From an uncultured Granulosicoccaceae bacterium (lineage in GTDB: Bacteria; Pseudomonadota; Gammaproteobacteria; Granulosicoccales; Granulosicoccaceae), in the NCBI GenBank assembly GCA_937951345.1, contig CALFCF010000015.1, positions 44,684 to 108,683 of the forward strand: a DNA stretch of 64,000 nucleotides, read 5' to 3'. A model generated the notes under the pieces. It ran no database searches. It saw only the letters and a program-made list of their open reading frames with translations, and was not told the origin of the DNA. Below, piece after piece: positions 35,712 through 43,815 of this stretch (the stretch's first letter is position 1; every line of letters begins with the position of its first letter). Both the position numbers and the translations under genes were made by a program.

Positions 35712-36227
35712 CTATGACGCAGTCGCGGAAATCCGTTCAATCGTAAGATCAACACTAACGGGTCGGCGTATATCATCAAGCACCGGGCAGTGTCGATTAA
35801 CGGCTTGGCGTAAGCGCTCTATATCATCGTCGGAAGCACTACTCTCTATCGCAATCGTGCCATAGATTTCGGAAAATCCAGCTGGCGTTTCGTCATCGAG
35901 CGAGAAAAACCCCCTGGCGTCCGATACACCAGTTACCTTGACAGCCACACTATCTAAAGCAATGTCCATTGCGTCCGCGTAAAGTCGGTAGGTGACTTCG
36001 TGGCAGGCAGCTAGTGCAGCCAGAACATATTCGCTGGGTCGAGGCCCTCGATCCGTGCTATCCATGTTATCGGGCTGATCAACAATGACTTCGAAGTCAC
36101 GCACCTTAACGTGGCTCCGAAACGCCTCCACCAGTTGGCTTTCAGCAGTAACTTCGACTCGTGTCTTGTCAGGCCGATTACGCAGTATTTCTTGCTTGTG
36201 TTCGAACAGTTTTTTGAAATTTTTCAT
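35712..36227 (-). CDS. OsmC-family protein
   Basis: 171-residue OsmC/Ohr-fold protein. The two conserved Cys are present: ALAACHEVTYRLYADAMD and NRHCPVLDD. The family reduces organic hydroperoxides or acts on sulfane-sulfur compounds in the cytosol. Its ATG shares one base with the stop of the 70-aa membrane protein gene (TAATG), so the two are translationally coupled and belong to the ABC importer operon. A role in coping with sulfite-derived or peroxide stress during methanesulfonate use is inference. Confidence 0.82.
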   Translation of the reverse strand: MKNFKKLFEHKQEILRNRPDKTRVEVTAESQLVEAFRSHVKVRDFEVIVDQPDNMDSTDRGPRPSEYVLAALAACHEVTYRLYADAMDIALDSVAVKVTGVSDARGFFSLDDETPAGFSEIYGTIAIESSASDDDIERLRQAVNRHCPVLDDIRRPVSVDLTIERISATAS

Positions 36228-36439
36228 TAGCTGGTTTGCGCACCCATTCCGAGCAACCCGGCAAAAACAAACAAAATGATACTTGCTGCCATGAAAGTGT
36301 AGGCGGCAACATTCAGGTATTTAAGCTGTTGCGGAGTTAGCCAACCCTTGGATCTACCGACCGATGCCAGTACTGAAAAGGCACCGCCAATAATCGCAAG
36401 AGCAATAACTGTTGTTCGATTAAATAACCAGTCTGGCAT
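36227..36439 (-). CDS. Small two-helix membrane protein
   Basis: 70 residues with two transmembrane segments (VIALAIIGGAFSVLASV and VAAYTFMAASIILFVFAGLL) joined by a basic SKGWLTPQQLK loop. No family recognised. It lies 57 bp after the ATPase gene and is coupled to the OsmC gene by TAATG, so it is a real member of the operon rather than a chance frame. Possible accessory to the importer or to sulfite stress handling. Confidence 0.65.
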   Translation of the reverse strand: MPDWLFNRTTVIALAIIGGAFSVLASVGRSKGWLTPQQLKYLNVAAYTFMAASIILFVFAGLLGMGAQTS

Positions 36440-36495
36440 TTTGACAATACCGGTATGGAGCTGATTGCCACCTCCCTACCCTGCAAAGCGCTACG

Positions 36496-37383
36496 TTAGT
36501 CGGCACGTTTAGAATAAGCGTCCAGAAAATCCGCGGCCGCCTTACTGCCACCCGAGAACGATTTCATCGCCTCTTCATGCAGCAATGTCATTACTTCTTT
36601 TTTAATCTCGTTGGCGCGGGCGCTGTTGACAACCTCTTCAATTGTGCGGGGCCGAGGAATATCTATCTCGATCACCGAACGTGTGCTGGTCGGAAGATTC
36701 GTCATGATAAGCAGACGATCGGCCAGAAATATTGCCTCATCGATATCGGTAGTTACAAAGAAGTTGGTATTGCGGTCCTCTTCGTATAACCCGGCATAGT
36801 ACTCCCACATCAACTCCTTTGACATGTTGTCGAGGCCGCGAAACGGTTCATCCAGAATCATTACCTCGGGTTTGTTAATCATCGCACGTGCCAGCTCAGC
36901 ACGTCGCTGCATACCACCGGAAAGCTGCTGAGGATACTTATCCCGAAAGGCATCCAGGCCCACTTTGTTGAGTAAGAACTCCGCCTGATCCGCTGCGTCT
37001 TTGGTATCCTCACCGCGTGCCCGAGGCCCATACATGATGTTGTCGTAAGTGGTCATCCAGGGGAACAGCGCGGACTCCTGGAACAGCACCAGTCTATCCT
37101 TGCCGGGATCGGTTATCGGCGATCCGTTTAATGTAATCTCACCCGAATCTGTCGCTTCAAAACCGGCAATCAACTGTATCAGGGTGCTTTTGCCGCAGCC
37201 CGATGGTCCGATCATCACCGTCAACTTATTACTTTCAATCGTAAAGGAACAATCGCTGACAACTTCTTTGGCAAACGGACCCGCACCGTAAGACTTGTAA
37301 ATATTCTTTGCTACAATTTCGCTGGTGTTCTGCTCTCTTGCACTGGTTAATGCAGGTGATTCTTCTGTTAGCGATGTATTCAT
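36496..37383 (-). CDS. Sulfonate-type ABC importer ATPase 2
   Basis: 295-residue ABC ATPase of the nitrate/sulfonate/taurine group. Walker A GPSGCGKST, Q-loop in LVLFQESALFPW, signature LSGGMQRRAELARAM, Walker B VMILDEPF and the D-loop RGLDNMS are all intact. The H-loop position reads VTTDIDEA, where the usual His is replaced by Asp (TDID for THD), so its hydrolysis may depend on the partner ATPase. It lies 6 bp after permease 2. It energises methanesulfonate uptake by inference from context. Confidence 0.85.
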   Translation of the reverse strand: MNTSLTEESPALTSAREQNTSEIVAKNIYKSYGAGPFAKEVVSDCSFTIESNKLTVMIGPSGCGKSTLIQLIAGFEATDSGEITLNGSPITDPGKDRLVLFQESALFPWMTTYDNIMYGPRARGEDTKDAADQAEFLLNKVGLDAFRDKYPQQLSGGMQRRAELARAMINKPEVMILDEPFRGLDNMSKELMWEYYAGLYEEDRNTNFFVTTDIDEAIFLADRLLIMTNLPTSTRSVIEIDIPRPRTIEEVVNSARANEIKKEVMTLLHEEAMKSFSGGSKAAADFLDAYSKRAD

Positions 37384-37389
37384 AGTCAG

Positions 37390-38214
37390 TTACCGTGTCT
37401 TTAGCCAGGGTGTCAGCAATCCACCGGCCTGCCGTAAAAGCTCACTACTTAGATACCCGGCAATTCCAATACTGATCATGCCGACAATAATCTGTTCATA
37501 AGATCCACCAACATAAGAGCTCCAGATAAAAAAGCCCAACCCACCCCCGGCACCGCCGCCAGAACTGCCGCCACCGGAAATCATCTCTGCAGCCACTACA
37601 ACTTCCCAGGTTATTCCCATGCCTACGGCGGAACCGACGACAATAGATGGCAACGTGGCTGGTAGCACGATTCTTCGAAAGATATCCCACTGCGAAGCAC
37701 CCATAGACTGGGCCGCTTGCAAAAATTGTTTGTTAATTGATCTCGCACCACCCAATACATTAATGACGATGGTATAGAAGGCACCTAGAAAGGTAACGAA
37801 GGCAATGGACAACTCCTGGGTTGGCCAGAAGATAATAGATGCAGGTACCCATGCAAGCGGCGGGATCGGACGGAGAATTTCAAACGTCGGGAAATACATA
37901 CCATAAAACGTTTTGTTGACCGCCATGAACAGTCCTAATGGTATGCCGATCAGCATCGCCGCTATAAATCCGCCAAAGACCCGCAAAAAACTCATGTACC
38001 AACTTTGCCAGTAGCTCGGATCACCGATCAAACCGGCCCAACTTACCAATACGTCGGATGGTGGGGGCACCAATCCCAAAAAAGGAAATCGATAGCCAAA
38101 CAACTGTTCAGAGCGTGCGCCGATTTCCCAGATTATCAGGAAAATAACAATAGCGACGATACCGCGCAAAGCTGCTCGACTGAAAATTTTGTCTGCAAAT
38201 TTTTTAAGTGACAT
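37390..38214 (-). CDS. Sulfonate-type ABC importer permease 2
   Basis: 274-residue inner-membrane permease of the SsuC/TauC family with six predicted helices. The EAA loop is in AAQSMGASQWDIFRRIVLPATLP. A glycine-rich insert (SGGGSSGGGAGGG) lies near residue 220, before the last helices. The GAAGG that serves as ribosome binding site overlaps the end of the upstream ATPase gene. It pairs with one of the two ATPases; two distinct permeases suggest a heterodimeric channel. Confidence 0.86.
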   Translation of the reverse strand: MSLKKFADKIFSRAALRGIVAIVIFLIIWEIGARSEQLFGYRFPFLGLVPPPSDVLVSWAGLIGDPSYWQSWYMSFLRVFGGFIAAMLIGIPLGLFMAVNKTFYGMYFPTFEILRPIPPLAWVPASIIFWPTQELSIAFVTFLGAFYTIVINVLGGARSINKQFLQAAQSMGASQWDIFRRIVLPATLPSIVVGSAVGMGITWEVVVAAEMISGGGSSGGGAGGGLGFFIWSSYVGGSYEQIIVGMISIGIAGYLSSELLRQAGGLLTPWLKTR

Positions 38215-38219
38215 GAGAA

Positions 38220-39089
38220 TTAACCTTCTTTTTCACCTGCATCGAAAGCCTTTTGCGCTTCCTCGTGTACGACACCCTTTGCTTCGCTCATAATTTCGCG
38301 GAATCGAGCCGATGTCAGCACGCTGTAATCACGAGGGTGCGGTATATCCACTTCAACGATTTTTTTGGGCTTGCAAGGACGCGACGACATTATTATCAAT
38401 CGATGACCCAGGAAGATGGCTTCTTCCAGATCATGCGTTATAAAGAAGATGGTGACTTTGTTGCGATAATATATTTCCAATAACGCTTCATGCATTACAG
38501 ACTTGGTGAGTGAGTCCAGTGCCCGGTAAGGCTCATCAAACAACAACACCTTCGGATCATTCATCAAAGCCCGAACAATCTCGACGCGCCGACGCAAACC
38601 CGAAGATATCTCGCCCGGGTAATTGTTTTCGGTACCACTTAACCCGGCATCAGCCATCATTGTGCGGGCTTTTTCGTAAATTTCCGACTTACTTAATTTG
38701 CCCGCCATCATCGGGCCGAAGGCAATATTGTCGAGATTGGTTTTCCACGGAAACAAGGCGCCATTCTGGAACACCACTATTCGATCAGACCCAGGCTCAG
38801 CCTGCATTTGCCCTGGACCACACAAGAGTTCGCCATCCATATGGATGGAACCCGAGGTGATATCGTGGAAACCGGCGATGGCATTTAGCAACGTCGTTTT
38901 GCCACAACCCGACGGCCCTACGATCATGCAGATCTCACCTGCCGGAATGTCGATCGAACAGTGATCCACTGCCATGACCGCTGCACCGTCAGGATCGTAA
39001 ATCTTTACAACGTCATCAATACGAAGTGAACCCTTGGTCACCGACTCGTTTACGGGTTCGGCCATGCGTTGTTCCACAACTGCAGTCAT
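38220..39089 (-). CDS. Sulfonate-type ABC importer ATPase 1
   Basis: 289-residue ABC ATPase. Walker A GPSGCGKTT, Walker B VLLFDEPY and the H-loop FFITHDLEEA are intact. The signature motif is degenerate: EISSGLRRRVEI instead of LSGGQ. With the second ATPase (36496-37383) having a normal LSGG but an altered H-loop, the pair looks like an asymmetric ATPase dimer with one full composite site. The start codon overlaps the permease stop (TGATG). Confidence 0.85.
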   Translation of the reverse strand: MTAVVEQRMAEPVNESVTKGSLRIDDVVKIYDPDGAAVMAVDHCSIDIPAGEICMIVGPSGCGKTTLLNAIAGFHDITSGSIHMDGELLCGPGQMQAEPGSDRIVVFQNGALFPWKTNLDNIAFGPMMAGKLSKSEIYEKARTMMADAGLSGTENNYPGEISSGLRRRVEIVRALMNDPKVLLFDEPYRALDSLTKSVMHEALLEIYYRNKVTIFFITHDLEEAIFLGHRLIIMSSRPCKPKKIVEVDIPHPRDYSVLTSARFREIMSEAKGVVHEEAQKAFDAGEKEG

Positions 39090-39991
39090 CAGGAGTCTCC
39101 TAATGCAAGTTCACGAACGCGCCATTGCATCAGGTAATCACCCAATAGACGTACCATCGCGCTTGTTGAGTAGCCAACAATACCCAGGGTAATCATGCCG
39201 ATGATGATCTTCGGGTATTCAATCATCATATAGGACGTATTGATCACGTACCCCAGACCAAACTGACCGGATACCATTTCGCCGGCCACTAATGAAAACC
39301 AGGCAACTCCAATGGAAATCTGTAGCCCGGTAAAAATATACGGCATGGCGCCCGGTACCACGACATGTTTAAACGTCTGCCAACGATTGGCGCCCAGGCA
39401 GCGTGCAGCACGACTATAGGATTCGTCGATCGATTCGACACCGAGCATGGTATTGAGTGTGGTTGCAAAAAACGACGCGAGAAATGTCAGGAATACAACC
39501 GGAGTTTCCGAGCCGACAAACATGATGATGGCCAGCGGTACCCAAGCCAGTACCGGGATGGGTCGAAACAATTCAAACAGCGGAAATACGTATTCCCGGA
39601 ATGTCTTCGACCAACCCAGAAACAATCCCAACGGGACACCCAACCCGGTTGCCAGCAAAAAGGCGAATCCAATTCGGCGCAGGCTGATGCCTATGTGCTT
39701 ATAGTATTCAGGGGTGTATACCGATAAACCGTAGTAGGGATCTTTGCTGAACCATTCAGAAAAGACTTCGGTCAAGCCCGGCATGTCTTGAAATCGGGGT
39801 AGCTTCCAGACCTCGACGGCAAAATACCAAAAGCTCAGTACTGCTGCAAAACCAATCACCATCAGATACGGACGGGGACTCTTCAACCAATTGGACACCC
39901 GATACATCGTCAGCGACATGGACGATATTTCCGTGCTCTGAGGGGCGGCCATTGAAACCGCAGAGTCTGCCACTTCTGAAGAGTTCGCCAT
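39089..39991 (-). CDS. Sulfonate-type ABC importer permease 1
   Basis: 300-residue SsuC/TauC/NrtB-type permease with six predicted helices after a ~35-residue cytosolic N-terminus. The EAA loop is SRAARCLGANRWQTFKHVVVPGAMP. It is followed without gap by ATPase 1. Together with permease 2 it forms the membrane path for the substrate delivered by the binding protein encoded upstream. Confidence 0.87.
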   Translation of the reverse strand: MANSSEVADSAVSMAAPQSTEISSMSLTMYRVSNWLKSPRPYLMVIGFAAVLSFWYFAVEVWKLPRFQDMPGLTEVFSEWFSKDPYYGLSVYTPEYYKHIGISLRRIGFAFLLATGLGVPLGLFLGWSKTFREYVFPLFELFRPIPVLAWVPLAIIMFVGSETPVVFLTFLASFFATTLNTMLGVESIDESYSRAARCLGANRWQTFKHVVVPGAMPYIFTGLQISIGVAWFSLVAGEMVSGQFGLGYVINTSYMMIEYPKIIIGMITLGIVGYSTSAMVRLLGDYLMQWRVRELALGDS

Positions 39992-40108
39992 TTTCTCTAA
40001 CCTTGATAAGTAACTTTCTTAATCAACAAGCAGGTGCCACGACACAGGTGCGATACACCACGGGTTGTGTTAGGTAGCTGTGACGGGGCAATCCACAATA
40101 ATAAGCGC

Positions 40109-40148
40109 GCCTATCCCCCACCGGAACGCATGCTGACGGGAGATAGGC
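40109..40148 (-). other. Intra-operon stem-loop after binding-protein gene
   Basis: Arms GCCTATCCCCC (40109-40119) and GGGAGATAGGC (40138-40148) pair with one mismatch around an 18-base loop, in the 192-bp gap between the binding-protein and permease genes. There is no T-tract, so it is likely an mRNA-stabilising or attenuating structure that lets the binding protein be made in excess of the membrane parts. Confidence 0.55.
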
Positions 40149-40183
40149 TTATCCAGAAAGGATCGCTCAACTTATTGCTTCAA

Positions 40184-41329
40184 CTACCCTTTAAACGCCG
40201 AGTCGGGCTGAGCGAGAATTTTCCCGACGGGTGCAGTTAATCCGCGTTCTTTCAGAATTTCTTCTGTGAACTCCGGCATGATCGCGTTATCACGAAGGGT
40301 ATCTACTTTAATCGTCTTGATTGAATGCAAAAACACCGTGGCTTTCTCAATCAGATCCCGCGCTTTAGGGGTAATAGTAAACGCCATCTCATTTCGAACG
40401 TCTGTACCACCCTGCTCAACCGGTGTGCTTCCGGTCATTGCTTTCCACAGCACCTCTTTCGAAAATCCGGTCGTTTGCTCTTCTGCCATTTCGACAACAG
40501 CTAAAGCATTCGCGGGATCTGCCATGAACAGTTGAGCATCGAGTTCAGCGTTCAACCAGGCCTTGACAACGTCAGGGCGTTGGTCGATCAGATCACCACG
40601 CATATCTATAAAACCGCCATCGTTTTCGTCAACTGACTTGCCTGAAGCGACCTTTCGGGCAAGGCCTTCATGCACCAGACGAGAGGCTGTAGGTTCCCAG
40701 ATAGCAGCCGCATCCAGCTTACCGGCACGGAATCCACTGGTAATAACTTCGATGTTCTGATTCAGATAGCTGGAGGGTTCAATACCTTTTTTCTCGAAGA
40801 CAGCCAATGCGAAACGATCTGTGCATGCGCCCTTCGGCACTGCAACCACTTTTCCGTTCATCCATTGGATCGCCTCATCCGCATTAGAGAATTCCGGTGC
40901 ATCGTTTTTAACCAACATGTTATTGCATTGATCAAAAGCAAGACCTGCAGTTGCAACAATACGAATATCCGCCACTCTGTCTTTGGTCGTGGCAACTATT
41001 GCCGGCATATCCCCCATGTAGCCGATATGCTGTTTCCCGGCAAGCATGGCGTTAACGATAATACCGCCTTGCAATCCGATCTGAAATTCAACCGTAGATC
41101 CTTCCGGAAGGTACTTTTCGTAGAGTTTCAGACCTTTCATAACCACACCCGACCAGGCTTCTGTGTAGTAAGGCTGGTAGCCTACAACCAGATTGATCGG
41201 GTCACCGATTTCACCGTAATCAAGTTCCGCGGCGGTTGCAGACGAAGTAAAACCCCCTGCAGCCAAACCTATGGCGCCGACAACTGCCAGTGCGGCTCGT
41301 TGCTTTAAGTCTTTTAGATTTCTTAACAT
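40184..41329 (-). CDS. Sulfonate/nitrate-type ABC substrate-binding protein (MsmE-like)
   Basis: 381-residue periplasmic binding protein of the NrtA/SsuA/TauA fold. A long signal peptide (basic start MLRNLKDLKQR, hydrophobic core AVVGAIGLAAGG, cleavage after ATAA near residue 34) is followed by NLVVGYQPYYTEAW, GGIIVNAMLAGKQHIGYMGDMP and FRAGKLDAAAIWEPT, the usual ligand-binding blocks. By position in the msm locus its ligand is most likely methanesulfonate. It leads the operon, and a possible small membrane-protein gene lies 265 bp upstream. Confidence 0.86.
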   Translation of the reverse strand: MLRNLKDLKQRAALAVVGAIGLAAGGFTSSATAAELDYGEIGDPINLVVGYQPYYTEAWSGVVMKGLKLYEKYLPEGSTVEFQIGLQGGIIVNAMLAGKQHIGYMGDMPAIVATTKDRVADIRIVATAGLAFDQCNNMLVKNDAPEFSNADEAIQWMNGKVVAVPKGACTDRFALAVFEKKGIEPSSYLNQNIEVITSGFRAGKLDAAAIWEPTASRLVHEGLARKVASGKSVDENDGGFIDMRGDLIDQRPDVVKAWLNAELDAQLFMADPANALAVVEMAEEQTTGFSKEVLWKAMTGSTPVEQGGTDVRNEMAFTITPKARDLIEKATVFLHSIKTIKVDTLRDNAIMPEFTEEILKERGLTAPVGKILAQPDSAFKG

Positions 41330-41594
41330 GTTAATTCCTCCAAAACTTTGCGGTTGTTTGTTTTTCGGTTGTCTAGTTATGCATAGATGCTGCGATGACT
41401 GTTATTCCAATTCTTATCCCGAACCGATCAATAGGCTTCATTGTTGACTTCCCGTATCGTCTTAACAAATCTTCCATTCAATAAATATCGAATGTCCAAT
41501 TGAAGCTTTGATCCGCTACAGATAATTATTGCTCACCCCCAAGAACAGTCTTTTTTTTCAAACAACGGTATCTACCCGCAAATAACTTCAGCTG

Positions 41595-41741
41595 TTAGAT
41601 AACGTTGCCAATAATCCAGATACCAAACATCAAAATTGCAATCAAAAAGATGAGACGAAACAAACCTTTAAATCCATTCGGGCCAACCGAGTCTGGACTC
41701 GCGTTATGGTTTGCCTGATATTGTTGAAATTTATTTTTGAT
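41595..41741 (-). CDS. Possible 48-aa single-helix membrane protein, AUC start
   Basis: An open frame ending at 41595 encodes a hydrophilic N-terminus (KNKFQQYQANHN) and one transmembrane helix (LFRLIFLIAILMFGIWIIG). There is no ATG, GTG or TTG upstream before the stop; the best start is ATC at 41741, which has AAGGA 7 bases upstream. AUC starts are rare, so this is either a non-canonical start, a recently damaged start codon or chance. Its position upstream of the binding-protein gene on the same strand would make it the first gene of the importer operon. Confidence 0.35.
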   Translation of the reverse strand: MKNKFQQYQANHNASPDSVGPNGFKGLFRLIFLIAILMFGIWIIGNVI

Positions 41742-41840
41742 ATTTCAGTCCTTGTGTGCAGCAACAATCAATGTGCATTTCTACATAGATTCATTCCTTA
41801 ATCTTGTTAACCAATTGGTTTGCACCATTCAGTTATTTTT

Positions 41841-41981
41841 ACAACTACGTTGTACAACCATGATGTACAACTACGCACGGGTATCGATGTTCAATTAGAC
41901 AACTGATATAAATATTTTTTGTTGCTAACAAAAGTTCACCGACTTACCGACTATGATGTTTCGCCTCTTGATTGTACAATC
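41841..41981. promoter_or_regulatory. Cluster of TTGTACAA palindromes
   Basis: GTTGTACAAC (41849-41858), GATGTACAAC (41862-41871) and the perfect 12-bp palindrome GATTGTACAATC (41970-41981) lie in 140 bp. The first two sit 13 bp apart and share a TACAACTACG context. They look like binding sites of a dimeric regulator that controls the importer or the + strand group; the regulator is unknown. Confidence 0.45.
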
Positions 41982-41998
41982 ATTCAAATTGATGGCTT

Positions 41999-42033
41999 GA
42001 TAGACGGAATCTACTAAAATCGAAATTTGATAG
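41999..42033. promoter_or_regulatory. Putative LysR-type regulator site, copy B
   Basis: Reads GATAGAC-NN-AATCTA-N10-AATTTGATAG with the same spacing as the copy at 34587-34621; only the variable positions differ. The LTTR box is ATAG-N7-CTAC here. It lies between the importer operon (minus) and the DegT/TauE/sulfite oxidase genes (plus), so the msm regulator probably controls one or both. Confidence 0.68.
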
Positions 42034-42554
42034 GTTTGTCAGTAATACGTTGTTTAATGAAGACTGTTAGTTAGACATTCTGTACACATCTCTTATGCAT
42101 TTCAGTAGCTTAAGCGCGTTTCTACTTGTAATTACTACTGGACGGGTACAACACACTCCGCTGGATTACCAAAAATCCAACGTCGGTTGAGTGACGCGGA
42201 TACCTTCCACGCTAGCGCCATCCTCTCTGGCAACGTACATTCACCGTCAAAATTTCGAAGATCACGAAACTCAGTACCGCACAACAATTAGCCACCTTTG
42301 GCGTGTTTGATCCCCACGCGTGTGTTTTCGCTGAACAACTGCCAATAAAAGTGGTTCGATACTGCTTAAACACAGTGCCAGGAACACGCAGGAAACAGGC
42401 AACACATAAGCTGCCCAATTTGGTTTTATCCGCTTTTGCGATGCCTGCCAAAACTGTGAAACGTTTGTAGCCAATCCTTTGACTGCTTACTAGCCAATTT
42501 CCAACGAATGAGGCATAGTCAATCGCAATTTTTCTCGATCACCGGATTTTCAAC

Positions 42555-43760
42555 ATGCAGAGCGTTTTCGAAAAACCCTTCACACGACAAGAGCCTATTC
42601 CCGAGGCCGGAATTGAGCGGGCTGTGGAGATTATGCGTACCGGCAAACTGCATCGGTATAACACCGACGAAGGCGAAACAGCCGAGTCTGCGTTACTGGA
42701 GCAGGAATTCGCCGAATACCAAGGTGTCCCTTATTGCCTGGCTTGTGCATCCGGAGGATACGCCCTGCACATCGCTCTAAAAGCCGCTGGTTTGCAACCC
42801 GGTGAGAAAGTCATGACCAACGCCTTCACATTAGCCCCCGTGCCCGGTGCGATTCACAACGCAGGCGGCGTTCCCGTGTTAATAGAGATAAATTCTGATT
42901 ACTGTGTGGATCTGATACATCTGGAAAAGATGATGCTGGAGAGTGAAAGCAAGTTCTTTATGATGTCTCATATGCGTGGACACCTGGCTGACATGGATGC
43001 GGTAGTGGAGCTTTGCAAACAACACCGGGTGATTTTGATCGAAGACTGCGCCCACACGATGGGGGCTACCTGGGACGGGAAAAAATCCGGCACCTTCGGC
43101 GATGTTAGTTGCTTCAGCACGCAGACATACAAACACATCAATAGCGGTGAAGGCGGTCTGCTAACAACCAGCGATGAAGAGATCATTGCACGTGCCATCA
43201 TGCACTCTGGCTCGTATATGTTGTACCAGCGTCATGGCACTGTGCCGGACGAGGAGACTTTCAACGACATTCGCCTGGACACACCTAATTACAGTGGCCG
43301 TATGGATAATCTCCGTGCTTCTATACTTCGCGCTCAGCTGCCCCTGCTTGATGAAAACTGTAAACGCTGGAATGAATTGTACGATGCGGCAGAGACCGCA
43401 CTCAAAGATGTTTCCGGCATCGAACTCCCGGTGCGTCCGGACAAGGAATACTATGTAGGTAGCTCTATTCAATTCCGACCAAGGGAACTTAAAAAACCGG
43501 AGCAAATACAACAATTCCTGTCATCCTGCGCAAAGCGTGGGGTGGAATTAAAGTGGTTTGGTAGTCATGACCCGCAAGGGTTTACCAGTCGCTATGACAG
43601 TTGGCGTTACCTAGGTGAAGCACCTGTACTGCCGCAAACACTGAAGATTCTGTCAAACACTCTTGATATGAGAATTCCGCTTACATTTCATTTACAGGAT
43701 ATCGCGTTAATCGCCAGCATCATTGATGATGAACTTGCCAAGGCGACTGCTGCAACCTGA
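42555..43760 (+). CDS. DegT/DnrJ/EryC1/StrS-family PLP enzyme
   Basis: 401-residue fold-type I PLP enzyme. The family blocks are CASGGYALHIAL, EDCAHTMGATWDGK, FGDVSCFSTQTYKHINSGEGG (with the PLP Lys in TYKH) and YSGRMDNLRASILRAQL. Members usually aminate keto-sugars, which does not obviously fit a methanesulfonate locus, so it may act on another carbonyl compound here. It heads the + strand group with the TauE/SafE exporter 55 bp downstream. Start ATG at 42555 has no strong ribosome binding site. Confidence 0.85.
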   Translation: MQSVFEKPFTRQEPIPEAGIERAVEIMRTGKLHRYNTDEGETAESALLEQEFAEYQGVPYCLACASGGYALHIALKAAGLQPGEKVMTNAFTLAPVPGAIHNAGGVPVLIEINSDYCVDLIHLEKMMLESESKFFMMSHMRGHLADMDAVVELCKQHRVILIEDCAHTMGATWDGKKSGTFGDVSCFSTQTYKHINSGEGGLLTTSDEEIIARAIMHSGSYMLYQRHGTVPDEETFNDIRLDTPNYSGRMDNLRASILRAQLPLLDENCKRWNELYDAAETALKDVSGIELPVRPDKEYYVGSSIQFRPRELKKPEQIQQFLSSCAKRGVELKWFGSHDPQGFTSRYDSWRYLGEAPVLPQTLKILSNTLDMRIPLTFHLQDIALIASIIDDELAKATAAT

Positions 43761-43815
43761 CTACATGAAAATTCTGAAGTTCCTTTAATTCTCGACAAAC
43801 CGATAACAACTAATC

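Larger units (their letters stand above)
41330..42554. other. Long control region between importer and DegT/TauE/sulfite oxidase group
   Basis: 1.2 kb, AT-rich. It holds a possible 48-codon membrane-protein gene (41595-41741, minus), a cluster of TGTACA palindromes (41841-41981) and copy B of the LysR-type element (41999-42033). Two overlapping minus frames at 42212-42474 contain a hydrophobic stretch (VLPVSCVFLALCLSS) that may be a decayed membrane-protein gene; no start signals support it. Confidence 0.5.

Noticed and set aside
42212..42474. Two overlapping minus frames with a hydrophobic stretch
   Set aside because: No start signals, different frames, and no family match; at most a gene remnant in the long control region.
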